In this document: positions 19,517 through 27,552 of the stretch, in pieces
Layout of the letters: each line of letters opens with the position of its first letter
Position numbering within the stretch: position 1 is the first letter of the stretch
Origin: Flavobacteriaceae bacterium
GTDB lineage: Bacteria > Bacteroidota > Bacteroidia > Flavobacteriales > Flavobacteriaceae
DNA length: 39,660 nucleotides
Direction of reading: 5' to 3'
Assembly (NCBI GenBank): GCA_026988075.1
Contig: JALSLZ010000171.1
Location: 1 to 39,660 of the forward strand
Notes under the pieces: model-generated
Seen by the model: the letters and a program-made list of their open reading frames with translations, nothing else
Database searches by the model: none
Told to the model about the DNA's origin: nothing
Program-made: the position numbers and the translations under genes

Positions 19517-19934
19517 GTTTCTGTTGGTAATAAAAAGCAGGTATTAATAACAATACAAATATAGGATGAATTAAGAATCGTCTAACATAAAACAACGGCA
19601 AATGACTGCTAAAAGCCTGAAATTCAATTATTAAAATCAATGCAATAATCAATATGAAAAAAGCAGCAATATAAAACTGAAAACTAAATTTTATAAACTC
19701 CTTTTTAAACAAAGCATAAATAATTCCTAAAGAGATGCTGGCATTTATTACATATCTATAAAACAAATTAACATATAGTTTAATCGGTTTAATTTCAGGC
19801 AAAGCATCGTGTAAATAGTCGTTTTTAAAATATTCTAAATACGGATCATAAAATAATTTTGATGCCATTGCACGAACTAACACAAGTAAAAAGACCAAAA
19901 TTAATAAAAGTAAATAGTTAAAATACTTATTCAT
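19509..19934 (-). CDS. Exosortase F system-associated membrane protein
   Basis: Small multi-TM protein overlapping rnhB and next to xrt[24 protein letters not shown].. [19 protein letters not shown]. Confidence 0.75.
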   Translation of the reverse strand: MNKYFNYLLLLILVFLLVLVRAMASKLFYDPYLEYFKNDYLHDALPEIKPIKLYVNLFYRYVINASISLGIIYALFKKEFIKFSFQFYIAAFFILIIALILIIEFQAFSSHLPLFYVRRFLIHPIFVLLLIPAFYYQQKHA

Positions 19935-19936
19935 TT

Positions 19937-20476
19937 TTAGTTTTTTTTAAGATTCGAAAATTTATTTACCCAAATTACCCAGAGCAAAAAAACCATACCG
20001 TAAATAATTGCAGGAAACACCAAACTATGCAAAATTTCTTGATTTTTTGGATATGCAAATATTCCGATAGATAAAACTGCAATTCGAAATACATTGGTTA
20101 TATAAATGAGAATTACTCCTACAATTCCGAAAACAATTGTTGTTTTAATTTTACCCGAAAATGCAATAATAAATGCTAAAAACAATATGATTATACTAAG
20201 CGAATTACAACCTTCAATAACACGTGAAACGTATTTATTATTGACATACATTTTTAAAGACAGTTCATTTTGATGCTGTACCGTTTTTGCATCATAACCC
20301 AAAAAATTTATCACAGAAACTGTTTGATTTGCAACCGTTTCTGTAATAGGCGAACAAGAGAATAAAGTGTTTTTTTCTTGAGTTTTATTTAAATAAAACG
20401 AATACAAACTTACCATTATCAAATAACTGATAAAGAATTTTATTAAAAATAAAATAATTGGCTTATTGTTTTTCAT
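19937..20476 (-). CDS. xrtF: Exosortase family protein XrtF
   Basis: Multi-TM with the exosortase triad: Cys in VIEGCNSLSI, Arg in YITNVFRIAVLSIGI, His in QEILHSLVFPAIIYG. Confidence 0.85.
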   Translation of the reverse strand: MKNNKPIILFLIKFFISYLIMVSLYSFYLNKTQEKNTLFSCSPITETVANQTVSVINFLGYDAKTVQHQNELSLKMYVNNKYVSRVIEGCNSLSIIILFLAFIIAFSGKIKTTIVFGIVGVILIYITNVFRIAVLSIGIFAYPKNQEILHSLVFPAIIYGMVFLLWVIWVNKFSNLKKN

Positions 20477-20515
20477 AATACACGCTACTTAAATACAAAT
20501 ATACGACATTAAACA

Positions 20516-21688
20516 TTATGCTTTTTTACAAACTACAACTACTTTCTCTTCGTCTATATTGGTTGTAAAAAATAAATAATTAACTCCGCCATCTTTTAAT
20601 TTTGTTTTTTTTCGGATTTGAGCAACTGTTTCAGGAAAATTACGGATTGTAATATTTGCTTTTTCAATTCTCAATACCGCTTTTATTTTTTTAGCATTGT
20701 ATTTAATTACTTTTATTATACTAAAAATTCTACCTGGAAAATTAATTAAAACATCCGATGTGTATAAATGGGAATGTTTATGTAATTTATCAACTTTTAA
20801 CAATGCACTTATTTCATTAAATGCACCTGATTTTAGAATAGCTGAATTTGGTTCGTATAAAAATGATTTTGGTAATGAATAACCTGCTTCTTCGCTTTTT
20901 ATTTTAAAATCAAATAACTGATTACCTCCTTTTACAAAATTTATAGTTTTGTAATTTATTTCATCATTAAAATCCTTTTCTAATAAATACAAAACTTCTT
21001 TTACGTCATTATTTACTGCTACGACATGTACTTCTTTTACAAAACCCAACTCATTTATAGCAGCTTTAACGTCTAATAAAGGTGCCGTTTTTACTAAAAT
21101 AATATTTGAATAATTAAATAGTAGAGCTAAGTTATCTGGCAAATTAGGAGTGCAATCTGCTAATAAAAAAACACGCTTTTTAACACTATCTCTTCGTGAT
21201 GGATCTATATAAATAGTACTGAAATTTTTATTGTTATTTTTTAAATAATCAATTCCATTACCTATAATAGTTATTATGTTATCTATTTTTAATTTTTGAA
21301 AATTATACTTCGCTTTAAGCGAAAGTGATTCATTAATTTCACAATGTGTTACTTGCTTATTAGTCTTTGAAAAAGCAAAACAATCTACACCAAAACCACC
21401 AGTTAAATCTATTATGTTTTCGCCTTTAACAAGCTTACTCTTATATTTTGCAGTAATTTCTGAAGATGTTTGCTCTATATTTAGTTTATCTGGGTAATAA
21501 ATATTTTTTGTATTAAACCACGTTGGCAGCTTTTTTTTACACTTATTTTTAGATGTAATTTGCTTTGCTATTTGCTGAATAGAAACCTCTTTAAAAGGCG
21601 AACCTTTTAAAACCAATTTGGTAATTTCTGTATTAAGATTTTTAGTTATAAAATCTTGTACATCTTTATGTAAAATGTGTTTATTCAA
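20516..21688 (-). CDS. THUMP-like class I SAM-dependent methyltransferase (PG_1098-like)
   Basis: IIDLTGGFGVDCFAFSKTNKQVTHCEIN (SAM site), STIYIDPSRRDSVKKRVFLLADCTPNLP, C-terminal domain RIEKANITIRNFPETVAQIRKKTKLKDGG. Confidence 0.85.
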   Translation of the reverse strand: MNKHILHKDVQDFITKNLNTEITKLVLKGSPFKEVSIQQIAKQITSKNKCKKKLPTWFNTKNIYYPDKLNIEQTSSEITAKYKSKLVKGENIIDLTGGFGVDCFAFSKTNKQVTHCEINESLSLKAKYNFQKLKIDNIITIIGNGIDYLKNNNKNFSTIYIDPSRRDSVKKRVFLLADCTPNLPDNLALLFNYSNIILVKTAPLLDVKAAINELGFVKEVHVVAVNNDVKEVLYLLEKDFNDEINYKTINFVKGGNQLFDFKIKSEEAGYSLPKSFLYEPNSAILKSGAFNEISALLKVDKLHKHSHLYTSDVLINFPGRIFSIIKVIKYNAKKIKAVLRIEKANITIRNFPETVAQIRKKTKLKDGGVNYLFFTTNIDEEKVVVVCKKA

Positions 21689-21717
21689 ATTTTAAAAAAT
21701 TAGCACAATAAAATCAA

Positions 21718-23307
21718 TTAAGAAAATTCACTTGTAAAATGTAATTTTACGGTTGGATATTTACTTTGTGTCATTTGAATTGTAAAGGCTGAATCTGCTA
21801 AAAATACCAATTGTCCTTTTTTATCTTTTGCTAAATAACGTTGCTTTATTCTTAAAAACTCTTTGTATTCGTTATTTTTTTCATCTTCTGCTTCAACCCA
21901 ACAAACTTTGTGCATGTTTAAGTTTTCGTAGGTACATTTAGCGCCATATTCATGTTCTAAACGATATTGAATTACTTCAAATTGCAAAGCTCCAACAGTA
22001 CCAATTACTTTTCGTCCGTTAAGGCTTAAGATAAATAATTGTGCAACACCTTCATCCATTAATTGGTCAATACCTTTTGCCAACTGCTTAGATTTCATTG
22101 GGTCTGCATTATTAATATACCTAAAATGTTCTGGCGAAAAACTCGGCACACCTTTAAAGTTTAAAATCTCGCCTTCGGTTAAGGTATCACCAATTCTAAA
22201 ATTTCCTGTATCGTGTAAACCAACTATATCACCAGGAAAAGATTCTTCTACAATTTCTTTTTTTTCTGCAAAAAATGCATTTGGCGAAGCAAATTTCATT
22301 TTTTTATTCAGTTTAACGTGTAAATAATTCGTATTTCGTTTAAATGTACCCGAAACAATTTTTAAAAATGCCAATCTATTTCTATGTTTTGGGTCCATAT
22401 TTGCATGAATTTTAAACACAAAACCTGTCATTTTTTCTTCTTTGGAATCTACCAAACGAATATCTGACATTTTTGGTTGTGGTTGTGGAGCTATTTCAAT
22501 AAAACAGTCTAACAATTCTTTAACTCCAAAATTATTTAAAGCAGACCCAAAAAATACAGGTTGTAAATCGCCACTTAAATAATTTTCTAAATTGAATTTA
22601 GGATAAATGCCTTCGACCATTTCTAATTCTTCACGTAAATCGTTGGCATGCTTCGCTCCTACTATTGTATCTAATTCTGGGTTACTAATATCGGTAAATT
22701 CTATTCCTTGAGAAATAGTTTGTTTTACATCACCATCAAAAATATTTAGTTTTTTATCCCATATATTATAAATTCCTTTAAAATCATAACCCATTCCGAT
22801 AGGAAAACTCAAAGGTGTAACTTTTAAGCCTAACTTCTGCTCTACCTCATCTAACAAATCAAAGGCATCTTTACCTTCTCTATCTAATTTATTAATAAAA
22901 ACAATAATGGGTATTTTACGCATTCTACAAACTGAAACTAATTTTTCAGTTTGCTCTTCAACACCTTTTGCCACATCAATTACTACAATAACACTATCGA
23001 CTGCTGTTAGAGTTCTAAATGTATCTTCAGCAAAATCTTTATGTCCTGGCGTATCTAATATATTTACTTTTTTCTCTTTATAATTAAATGCTAAAACAGA
23101 AGTTGCAACAGAAATACCACGTTGACGTTCAATTTCCATAAAATCGGAAGTAGCGCCTTTTTTAACTTTATTACTTTTTACTGCTCCAGCTTCATTAATT
23201 GCGCCACCAAAAAGCAATAGTTTCTCGGTTAATGTTGTCTTTCCTGCATCTGGATGTGATATAATACCAAATGTTCTTCTGCGTTCTAATTCTTCTAAAA
23301 AAGTCAT
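21718..23307 (-). CDS. prfC: Peptide chain release factor 3
   Basis: RRTFGIISHPDAGKTTLTEKLLLFGGAINEAGAVK, NILDTPGHKDFAEDTFRTL, FINKLDREGKDAFDLLDE. Start assigned to MTFLEELERRRTF; a -7-like TATATTTG (23333-23326) covers the ORF-track start. Confidence 0.95.
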   Translation of the reverse strand: MTFLEELERRRTFGIISHPDAGKTTLTEKLLLFGGAINEAGAVKSNKVKKGATSDFMEIERQRGISVATSVLAFNYKEKKVNILDTPGHKDFAEDTFRTLTAVDSVIVVIDVAKGVEEQTEKLVSVCRMRKIPIIVFINKLDREGKDAFDLLDEVEQKLGLKVTPLSFPIGMGYDFKGIYNIWDKKLNIFDGDVKQTISQGIEFTDISNPELDTIVGAKHANDLREELEMVEGIYPKFNLENYLSGDLQPVFFGSALNNFGVKELLDCFIEIAPQPQPKMSDIRLVDSKEEKMTGFVFKIHANMDPKHRNRLAFLKIVSGTFKRNTNYLHVKLNKKMKFASPNAFFAEKKEIVEESFPGDIVGLHDTGNFRIGDTLTEGEILNFKGVPSFSPEHFRYINNADPMKSKQLAKGIDQLMDEGVAQLFILSLNGRKVIGTVGALQFEVIQYRLEHEYGAKCTYENLNMHKVCWVEAEDEKNNEYKEFLRIKQRYLAKDKKGQLVFLADSAFTIQMTQSKYPTVKLHFTSEFS

Positions 23308-23390
23308 GTTTATTTTTTGATTTTGCAAATATAGTATTTTGGGTTGGTTTGTATTTACAAAATTATTTATTTGAATAGTAATTATAAAAA

Positions 23391-23414
23391 AAGACTGTCT
23401 TTTCAGACAGTCTT
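23391..23414 (-). terminator. Hairpin terminator downstream of the 74-aa ORF
   Basis: aagactgtct tttc agacagtctt flanked by A- and T-rich runs. Confidence 0.7.
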
Positions 23415-23434
23415 TATATTAAATGTTAATATTA

Positions 23435-23659
23435 CTACGTAGTTTCTAATTTTAAAAATTTACTTTTTGTAATGAATTTATTATTTTTTGATTCTCCTAA
23501 TATTAAAATGTCTTTTGTTTTTTTGTATTCTTCAATCGCAATTAACATTTGCCTTTCGTCTTCTCTAAATAATTTAATTCCTTTTTTAGCGCCTTTTTTT
23601 AAAATTTCAATATAAAAACCATCTTTTAATTTTCCTGGTCTTGTTGCGGGTCTTCCCAT
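23435..23659 (-). CDS. Small hypothetical protein (74 aa)
   Basis: MGRPATRPGKLKDGFYIEILKKGAKKGIKLFREDERQMLIAIEEYKKTKDILILGESKN...; isolated ORF with its own terminator. Confidence 0.7.
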   Translation of the reverse strand: MGRPATRPGKLKDGFYIEILKKGAKKGIKLFREDERQMLIAIEEYKKTKDILILGESKNNKFITKSKFLKLETT

Positions 23660-23752
23660 AATCTTTTCTGTTATTTTTAATTACGCACAATATAACGAAA
23701 TTTAATTGACTTATCCAAATATTTAACACATATTTAACTGAACGCTTTCTGT

Positions 23753-24463
23753 TTACCGAATACTAACAACTTTTATATCAATATCTTTAAAAGGCCATTC
23801 GTCTTTATCTGTTTTTTCTAAAATAATTTTATCAATAACATGCATTCCTTTTATTACTTTACCTATAACCGTATGTTCAAAATTTAAATGATGTTGCGGT
23901 TTTTTACTTTGCACAATATAAAATTCAAAAGGTGTTGATAATTTATCAGGGTTGTATTCCCAATCTCTTGCAACAGCTAAAGCACCTCTAAAATGCTTGT
24001 GGTTTTTTCTAAATTCGGGCTTTAATCTATAATTTTTATACTTATTACGAAAATTAATTGTAGTCATTCTGTCTGAGTTTCCAAATTGAGCCACAAAATT
24101 AGGCACTAATCTATGAAAACTGGTTGTGTCAAAATATCCTTTTTTAGCTAAAAAAATAAAGTTTGCACGATGTATTGGTGTGTCTTTATAAAGCTGAAAA
24201 GTAAAATTACCCAAACGTGTTGAAAATTCGACTATAGTTTCTTTATTTATTTTTCCGTAGGCCCTAAAAAAAGCATTTGCGTTATTGTGATTTAAAGTAT
24301 CAGTAACCGTTATATTTTGTTTTTTATACGGTTTCTTTTTTACTTTTAAATTAGTTGATTTTTCTTTTTTTAATTTAGAGATTACCTTTACTTTTTTTTC
24401 ATCATTACATGAATTTAAAAGTAACAGTACTAATAATAGTCTTAAAAAATTTATCATAAACAA
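23753..24463 (-). CDS. Cyclophilin-type peptidyl-prolyl isomerase lipoprotein
   Basis: Lipobox-like LLLLNSCND; FSTRLGNFTFQLYKDTPIHRANFIFLAKKGYFDTTSFHRLVPNFVAQFG; FEHTVIGKVIKGMHVIDKI. Confidence 0.9.
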   Translation of the reverse strand: MFMINFLRLLLVLLLLNSCNDEKKVKVISKLKKEKSTNLKVKKKPYKKQNITVTDTLNHNNANAFFRAYGKINKETIVEFSTRLGNFTFQLYKDTPIHRANFIFLAKKGYFDTTSFHRLVPNFVAQFGNSDRMTTINFRNKYKNYRLKPEFRKNHKHFRGALAVARDWEYNPDKLSTPFEFYIVQSKKPQHHLNFEHTVIGKVIKGMHVIDKIILEKTDKDEWPFKDIDIKVVSIR

Positions 24464-24465
24464 TT

Positions 24466-25008
24466 TTATTTACGAATAATTTCTGCCAACAACTTTTTAG
24501 CTCTTAACAATTTTACTTTAACATTACTCATAGATTCATTTAATTCGGACGAAATTTCTTTATACGTCATTTCTTGAAAATACCTTAATTGTATAATTTC
24601 TTGATAATGTGGCTTTAACTTTTTAATATAAGCCAATAATTTTGCTAAATTTTGTTCTGTTATTATTTTATCTTCAATTGATGGACTTTCATCTTTAATG
24701 TCAAAAAATTTATCATTTCCATCTATTGAAATAATTCCTTTTTTCTGTTTACGCAGTTGATCTATAAAAATATTTTTCGAAATAGTAATCAACCAAGTTT
24801 TAAACGTATAATTTTCATCATAAAGCACCAATTTATCAAAAGCCTTAGCAAATGAACGAATGGTATTATCTTCTGCTTCATCTGGATCTTTAGTCTTTGA
24901 CAACTGAAATAAATAAACATCTTTCCAATACATGTTCAACAAGGTTTTGTAAGCGCCTTGACTTCCGTTTTTAGCTTTTTGTATTGTATTTTTTATATCG
25001 TTAGACAT
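24466..25008 (-). CDS. RNA polymerase sigma-70 family (ECF-type) sigma factor
   Basis: ALCOHOL-free region 2 pattern DAEDNTIRSFAKAFDKLVLYDENYTFKTWLITISKNIFIDQLRKQ (as PDEAEDNTIRSF...) and region 4 LKPHYQEIIQLRYFQEMTYKEISSELNESMSNVKVKLLRAKKLL. Confidence 0.9.
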   Translation of the reverse strand: MSNDIKNTIQKAKNGSQGAYKTLLNMYWKDVYLFQLSKTKDPDEAEDNTIRSFAKAFDKLVLYDENYTFKTWLITISKNIFIDQLRKQKKGIISIDGNDKFFDIKDESPSIEDKIITEQNLAKLLAYIKKLKPHYQEIIQLRYFQEMTYKEISSELNESMSNVKVKLLRAKKLLAEIIRK

Positions 25009-25043
25009 TTACTCTATTATTTAATTTAAATATTGATTTTTTT

Positions 25044-25274
25044 CACTTTTCATTCTACATTTTTCACTCTACATTTTTCATTTATCACTTTTCATTCTAC
25101 ATTTTTCACTCTACATTTTTCATTTATCACTTTTCACTCTACATTTTTCACTTTTCATTTATCACTCTACATTTTTCATTTATCACTTTTCATTTATCAC
25201 TTTTCATTTATCACTTTTCATTTATCACTTTTCATTTTTCATTTTTCATTTTTCATTTATCATTTTTCACTTTT
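25044..25274. repeat. Perfectly phased heptamer array, 33 x 7 bp, five variants (CACTTTT, CATTTAT, CATTTTT, CATTCTA, CACTCTA)
   Basis: Parsed by hand with no indels; every unit fits CA[TC]T[TC][TA][TA]. The first two 42-bp blocks (units 1-6 and 7-12) are identical. Confidence 0.97.
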
Positions 25275-26370
25275 CCCATTCAACAGGTTTTGAAAAAATA
25301 TTTCCCATAAAGATACGCATTTGAATCATAATCAAAAACAATTCCAAAAAAGGCAAATATAAAATTAAGTCTGCTTCTTTTAATTTTTTAGCAGATAAAC
25401 CATAAATAAGGTATTGCAAAACAATTCTAAAAACAAATAATGTAACAACAAAATATACATTTTTAGCTGCAATCATTAAAAACACTGTTAAAAACCAAAA
25501 CAAAAACTGACTTACATAAAACAACCCTAATAATATTTTATGTTTCAATTTATAAGCGTTTGCAGTAGAAACATGTCGCCTTTTTTGATAAATCCACTTT
25601 TTTAAATTCGTATGTGCTTTTGAATACGTAAAACTATTTTCTAAAAAACATATAGCTACATTATTTTTAGCCACTTGATTAATAAATAAATCATCATCGC
25701 CAGATTTAATATATTTATGGCTTTCAAATCCGTTTGCATTTAAAAAAAGTGTTTTTTTATACGCCAAATTTCTACCAACACCCATATAAGCCAAATTAGC
25801 TTTGGCATAAGAAAAATATTGGATTGCCGTTAACAAGGTTTCAAAACGTACTAATTTATTTAACCATGAATTACTTGTTTTTTCATAAGCACCATAACCT
25901 AAAACAATTTCATTTTCTTGAGTAAAATGTGAAGTCATTTCATTAATCCATTGATCAGAATAAACAACGCAATCAGCATCAGTAAATAATAAATATTCAA
26001 ATTTAGCAAGCTTTACACCTTGCGTTATTGCATTTTTTTTATTTCCATTAGATTGCGCATCAGTAAGATTAACAATTTTTATATTTGAATGCTTTTCTGC
26101 AAAAAAACGCATTATTTTTAATGTATCATCTGTTGAATGATCATTAACTAAAATAATTTCGAAATTATCATGTTTTTGACTAATTATTGACGGCAGACTT
26201 TCAGCTAAATTTTCAGCTTCATTTTTTGCACAAACAATAATAGAAATTGGTAATTTAGTTTCTTTGGCTTTCTTATCACTAAAAAAAGCAAACCGACTAA
26301 ACAACAAAAAATAATACAAAACTTGAATAAATACAATTATTAAAAATAGTATTTCAAGTAAAAATAACAT
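25267..26370 (-). CDS. Glycosyltransferase family 2 membrane protein
   Basis: ISIIVCAKNEAENLAESLPSIISQ, EIILVNDHSTDDTLKIM, LLFTDADCVVYSDQWI, KWIYQKRRH, and C-terminal TM segments. Confidence 0.9.
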   Translation of the reverse strand: MLFLLEILFLIIVFIQVLYYFLLFSRFAFFSDKKAKETKLPISIIVCAKNEAENLAESLPSIISQKHDNFEIILVNDHSTDDTLKIMRFFAEKHSNIKIVNLTDAQSNGNKKNAITQGVKLAKFEYLLFTDADCVVYSDQWINEMTSHFTQENEIVLGYGAYEKTSNSWLNKLVRFETLLTAIQYFSYAKANLAYMGVGRNLAYKKTLFLNANGFESHKYIKSGDDDLFINQVAKNNVAICFLENSFTYSKAHTNLKKWIYQKRRHVSTANAYKLKHKILLGLFYVSQFLFWFLTVFLMIAAKNVYFVVTLFVFRIVLQYLIYGLSAKKLKEADLILYLPFLELFLIMIQMRIFMGNIFSKPVEWEK

Positions 26371-26588
26371 TATTTAATATCGATAACAGGCGTTACTTCA
26401 TTGTCCAAATTAGTATCACAACCGTTTTCATTACCACAACCACAGGTAATTCCTCTTTCTTTCATTTTTACATTTTTACCTGCACAAGTACCATCAAATT
26501 CGCCATTTTTCTTTGCCCAAATTTTAATAGCAATTCCTGCAAATCCTAATCCCAATAAAGCCGAAGCAATTAATATTAATTTAAACAT
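26370..26588 (-). CDS. Small membrane/secreted Cys-containing protein
   Basis: Start reassigned to MFKLILIASALLGLGFAGIAIKIW; then CAGKNVKMKERGITCGCGNENGCD. Stop overlaps the glycosyltransferase start (TAATG). Confidence 0.7.
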   Translation of the reverse strand: MFKLILIASALLGLGFAGIAIKIWAKKNGEFDGTCAGKNVKMKERGITCGCGNENGCDTNLDNEVTPVIDIK

Positions 26589-26716
26589 AAAACATCTATT
26601 TTTAGGTTGCAAATTTACAACTATTACCACAATAATAAAAAGTTGTTATTAACAAAATTTATATTTCACTTAAAAAACACTACATTTATAATTATTAATC
26701 AAAAATTATAAAGAAA

Positions 26717-27400
26717 ATGAAAAAATTATTCGCTGAGTTTTTCGGCACATTTTGGCTTGTTTTTGGAGGATGTGGTAGTGCAATTTTTGCTGCTGGTTTT
26801 CCAGAATTAGGTATTGGTTTTGTTGGCGTTTCGTTAGCATTTGGTTTAACCGTCTTAACAATGGCATATGCCGTTGGACATATTTCTGGAGGTCATTTTA
26901 ATCCCGCAGTTTCATTTGGCTTATGGGCTGGAGGAAAATTTGAAGCTAAAGATTTGTTAGGTTACATTATTGCACAATTGATAGGCGCATCTGTTGCTGC
27001 AGCAATGTTATATTTAATTGTATCTGGTAAAGAAGGATTTACAGATATTGGTGGTTTTGCAGCAAATGGTTACGGTCATTTATCGCCAGACAAATACAGC
27101 ATGCAATCGGCTTTTATTGCTGAATTTTTATTAACAATGTTCTTTTTATTAATTATTTTAGGAAGCACAAATGACAAAGCACCTAAAGGTTTTGCTCCAA
27201 TTGCTATTGGATTAGCATTAACCTTAATACACTTAATAAGTATTCCTATTACAAATACTTCAGTTAATCCTGCCAGATCAATGAGTCAAGCAATTTTTGC
27301 AGGCGGCGAATACTTAACACAATCGTGGCTATTTTGGGTTGCACCAATATTAGGCGCAATTACTGCTGGTTTTATACATAAAAAATTATTTGACAAATAA
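26717..27400 (+). CDS. aqpZ: Aquaporin Z
   Basis: Two NPA boxes ([33 protein letters not shown]) and [24 protein letters not shown]. Confidence 0.96.
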   Translation: MKKLFAEFFGTFWLVFGGCGSAIFAAGFPELGIGFVGVSLAFGLTVLTMAYAVGHISGGHFNPAVSFGLWAGGKFEAKDLLGYIIAQLIGASVAAAMLYLIVSGKEGFTDIGGFAANGYGHLSPDKYSMQSAFIAEFLLTMFFLLIILGSTNDKAPKGFAPIAIGLALTLIHLISIPITNTSVNPARSMSQAIFAGGEYLTQSWLFWVAPILGAITAGFIHKKLFDK

Positions 27401-27428
27401 TTTCACTTACTAATCACCATAATGGTAT

Positions 27429-27469
27429 AAAACCCATTTCGAGTATTTTAAATATTCGGAATGGGTTTT
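27429..27469 (+). terminator. Terminator after aqpZ
   Basis: About 19-bp stem with two G-T wobbles: aaaacccatttcgagtatt / aatattcggaatgggtttt, 3-nt loop. Confidence 0.75.
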
Positions 27470-27552
27470 AAATTAAATTTAGAAATTTTTACACAATACT
27501 TACCTAAAAATAAAATAGATTTGTATTTTTGTAAGATTCTAATTTATTTTTT

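Noticed and set aside
25044-25274. Possible CRISPR array or phased A-tract curved DNA
   Set aside because: No repeat/spacer alternation, so not CRISPR. A 7-bp period is not in phase with the 10.5-bp helix, so strong global curvature is not expected from the basic unit.
25033-25293. 86-aa plus-strand ORF (FHSTFFTLHFSFITFHSTFF...)
   Set aside because: Translation of the heptamer array: its plus strand contains no TAA/TAG/TGA in any frame, so any frame is open. The start would be TTG, and there is no protein-like composition beyond a 7-aa period created by 3 x 7 bp.
26401-26652. Plus-strand 83-aa ORF
   Set aside because: Antisense to the small Cys-rich protein; no signal sequence or family resemblance.
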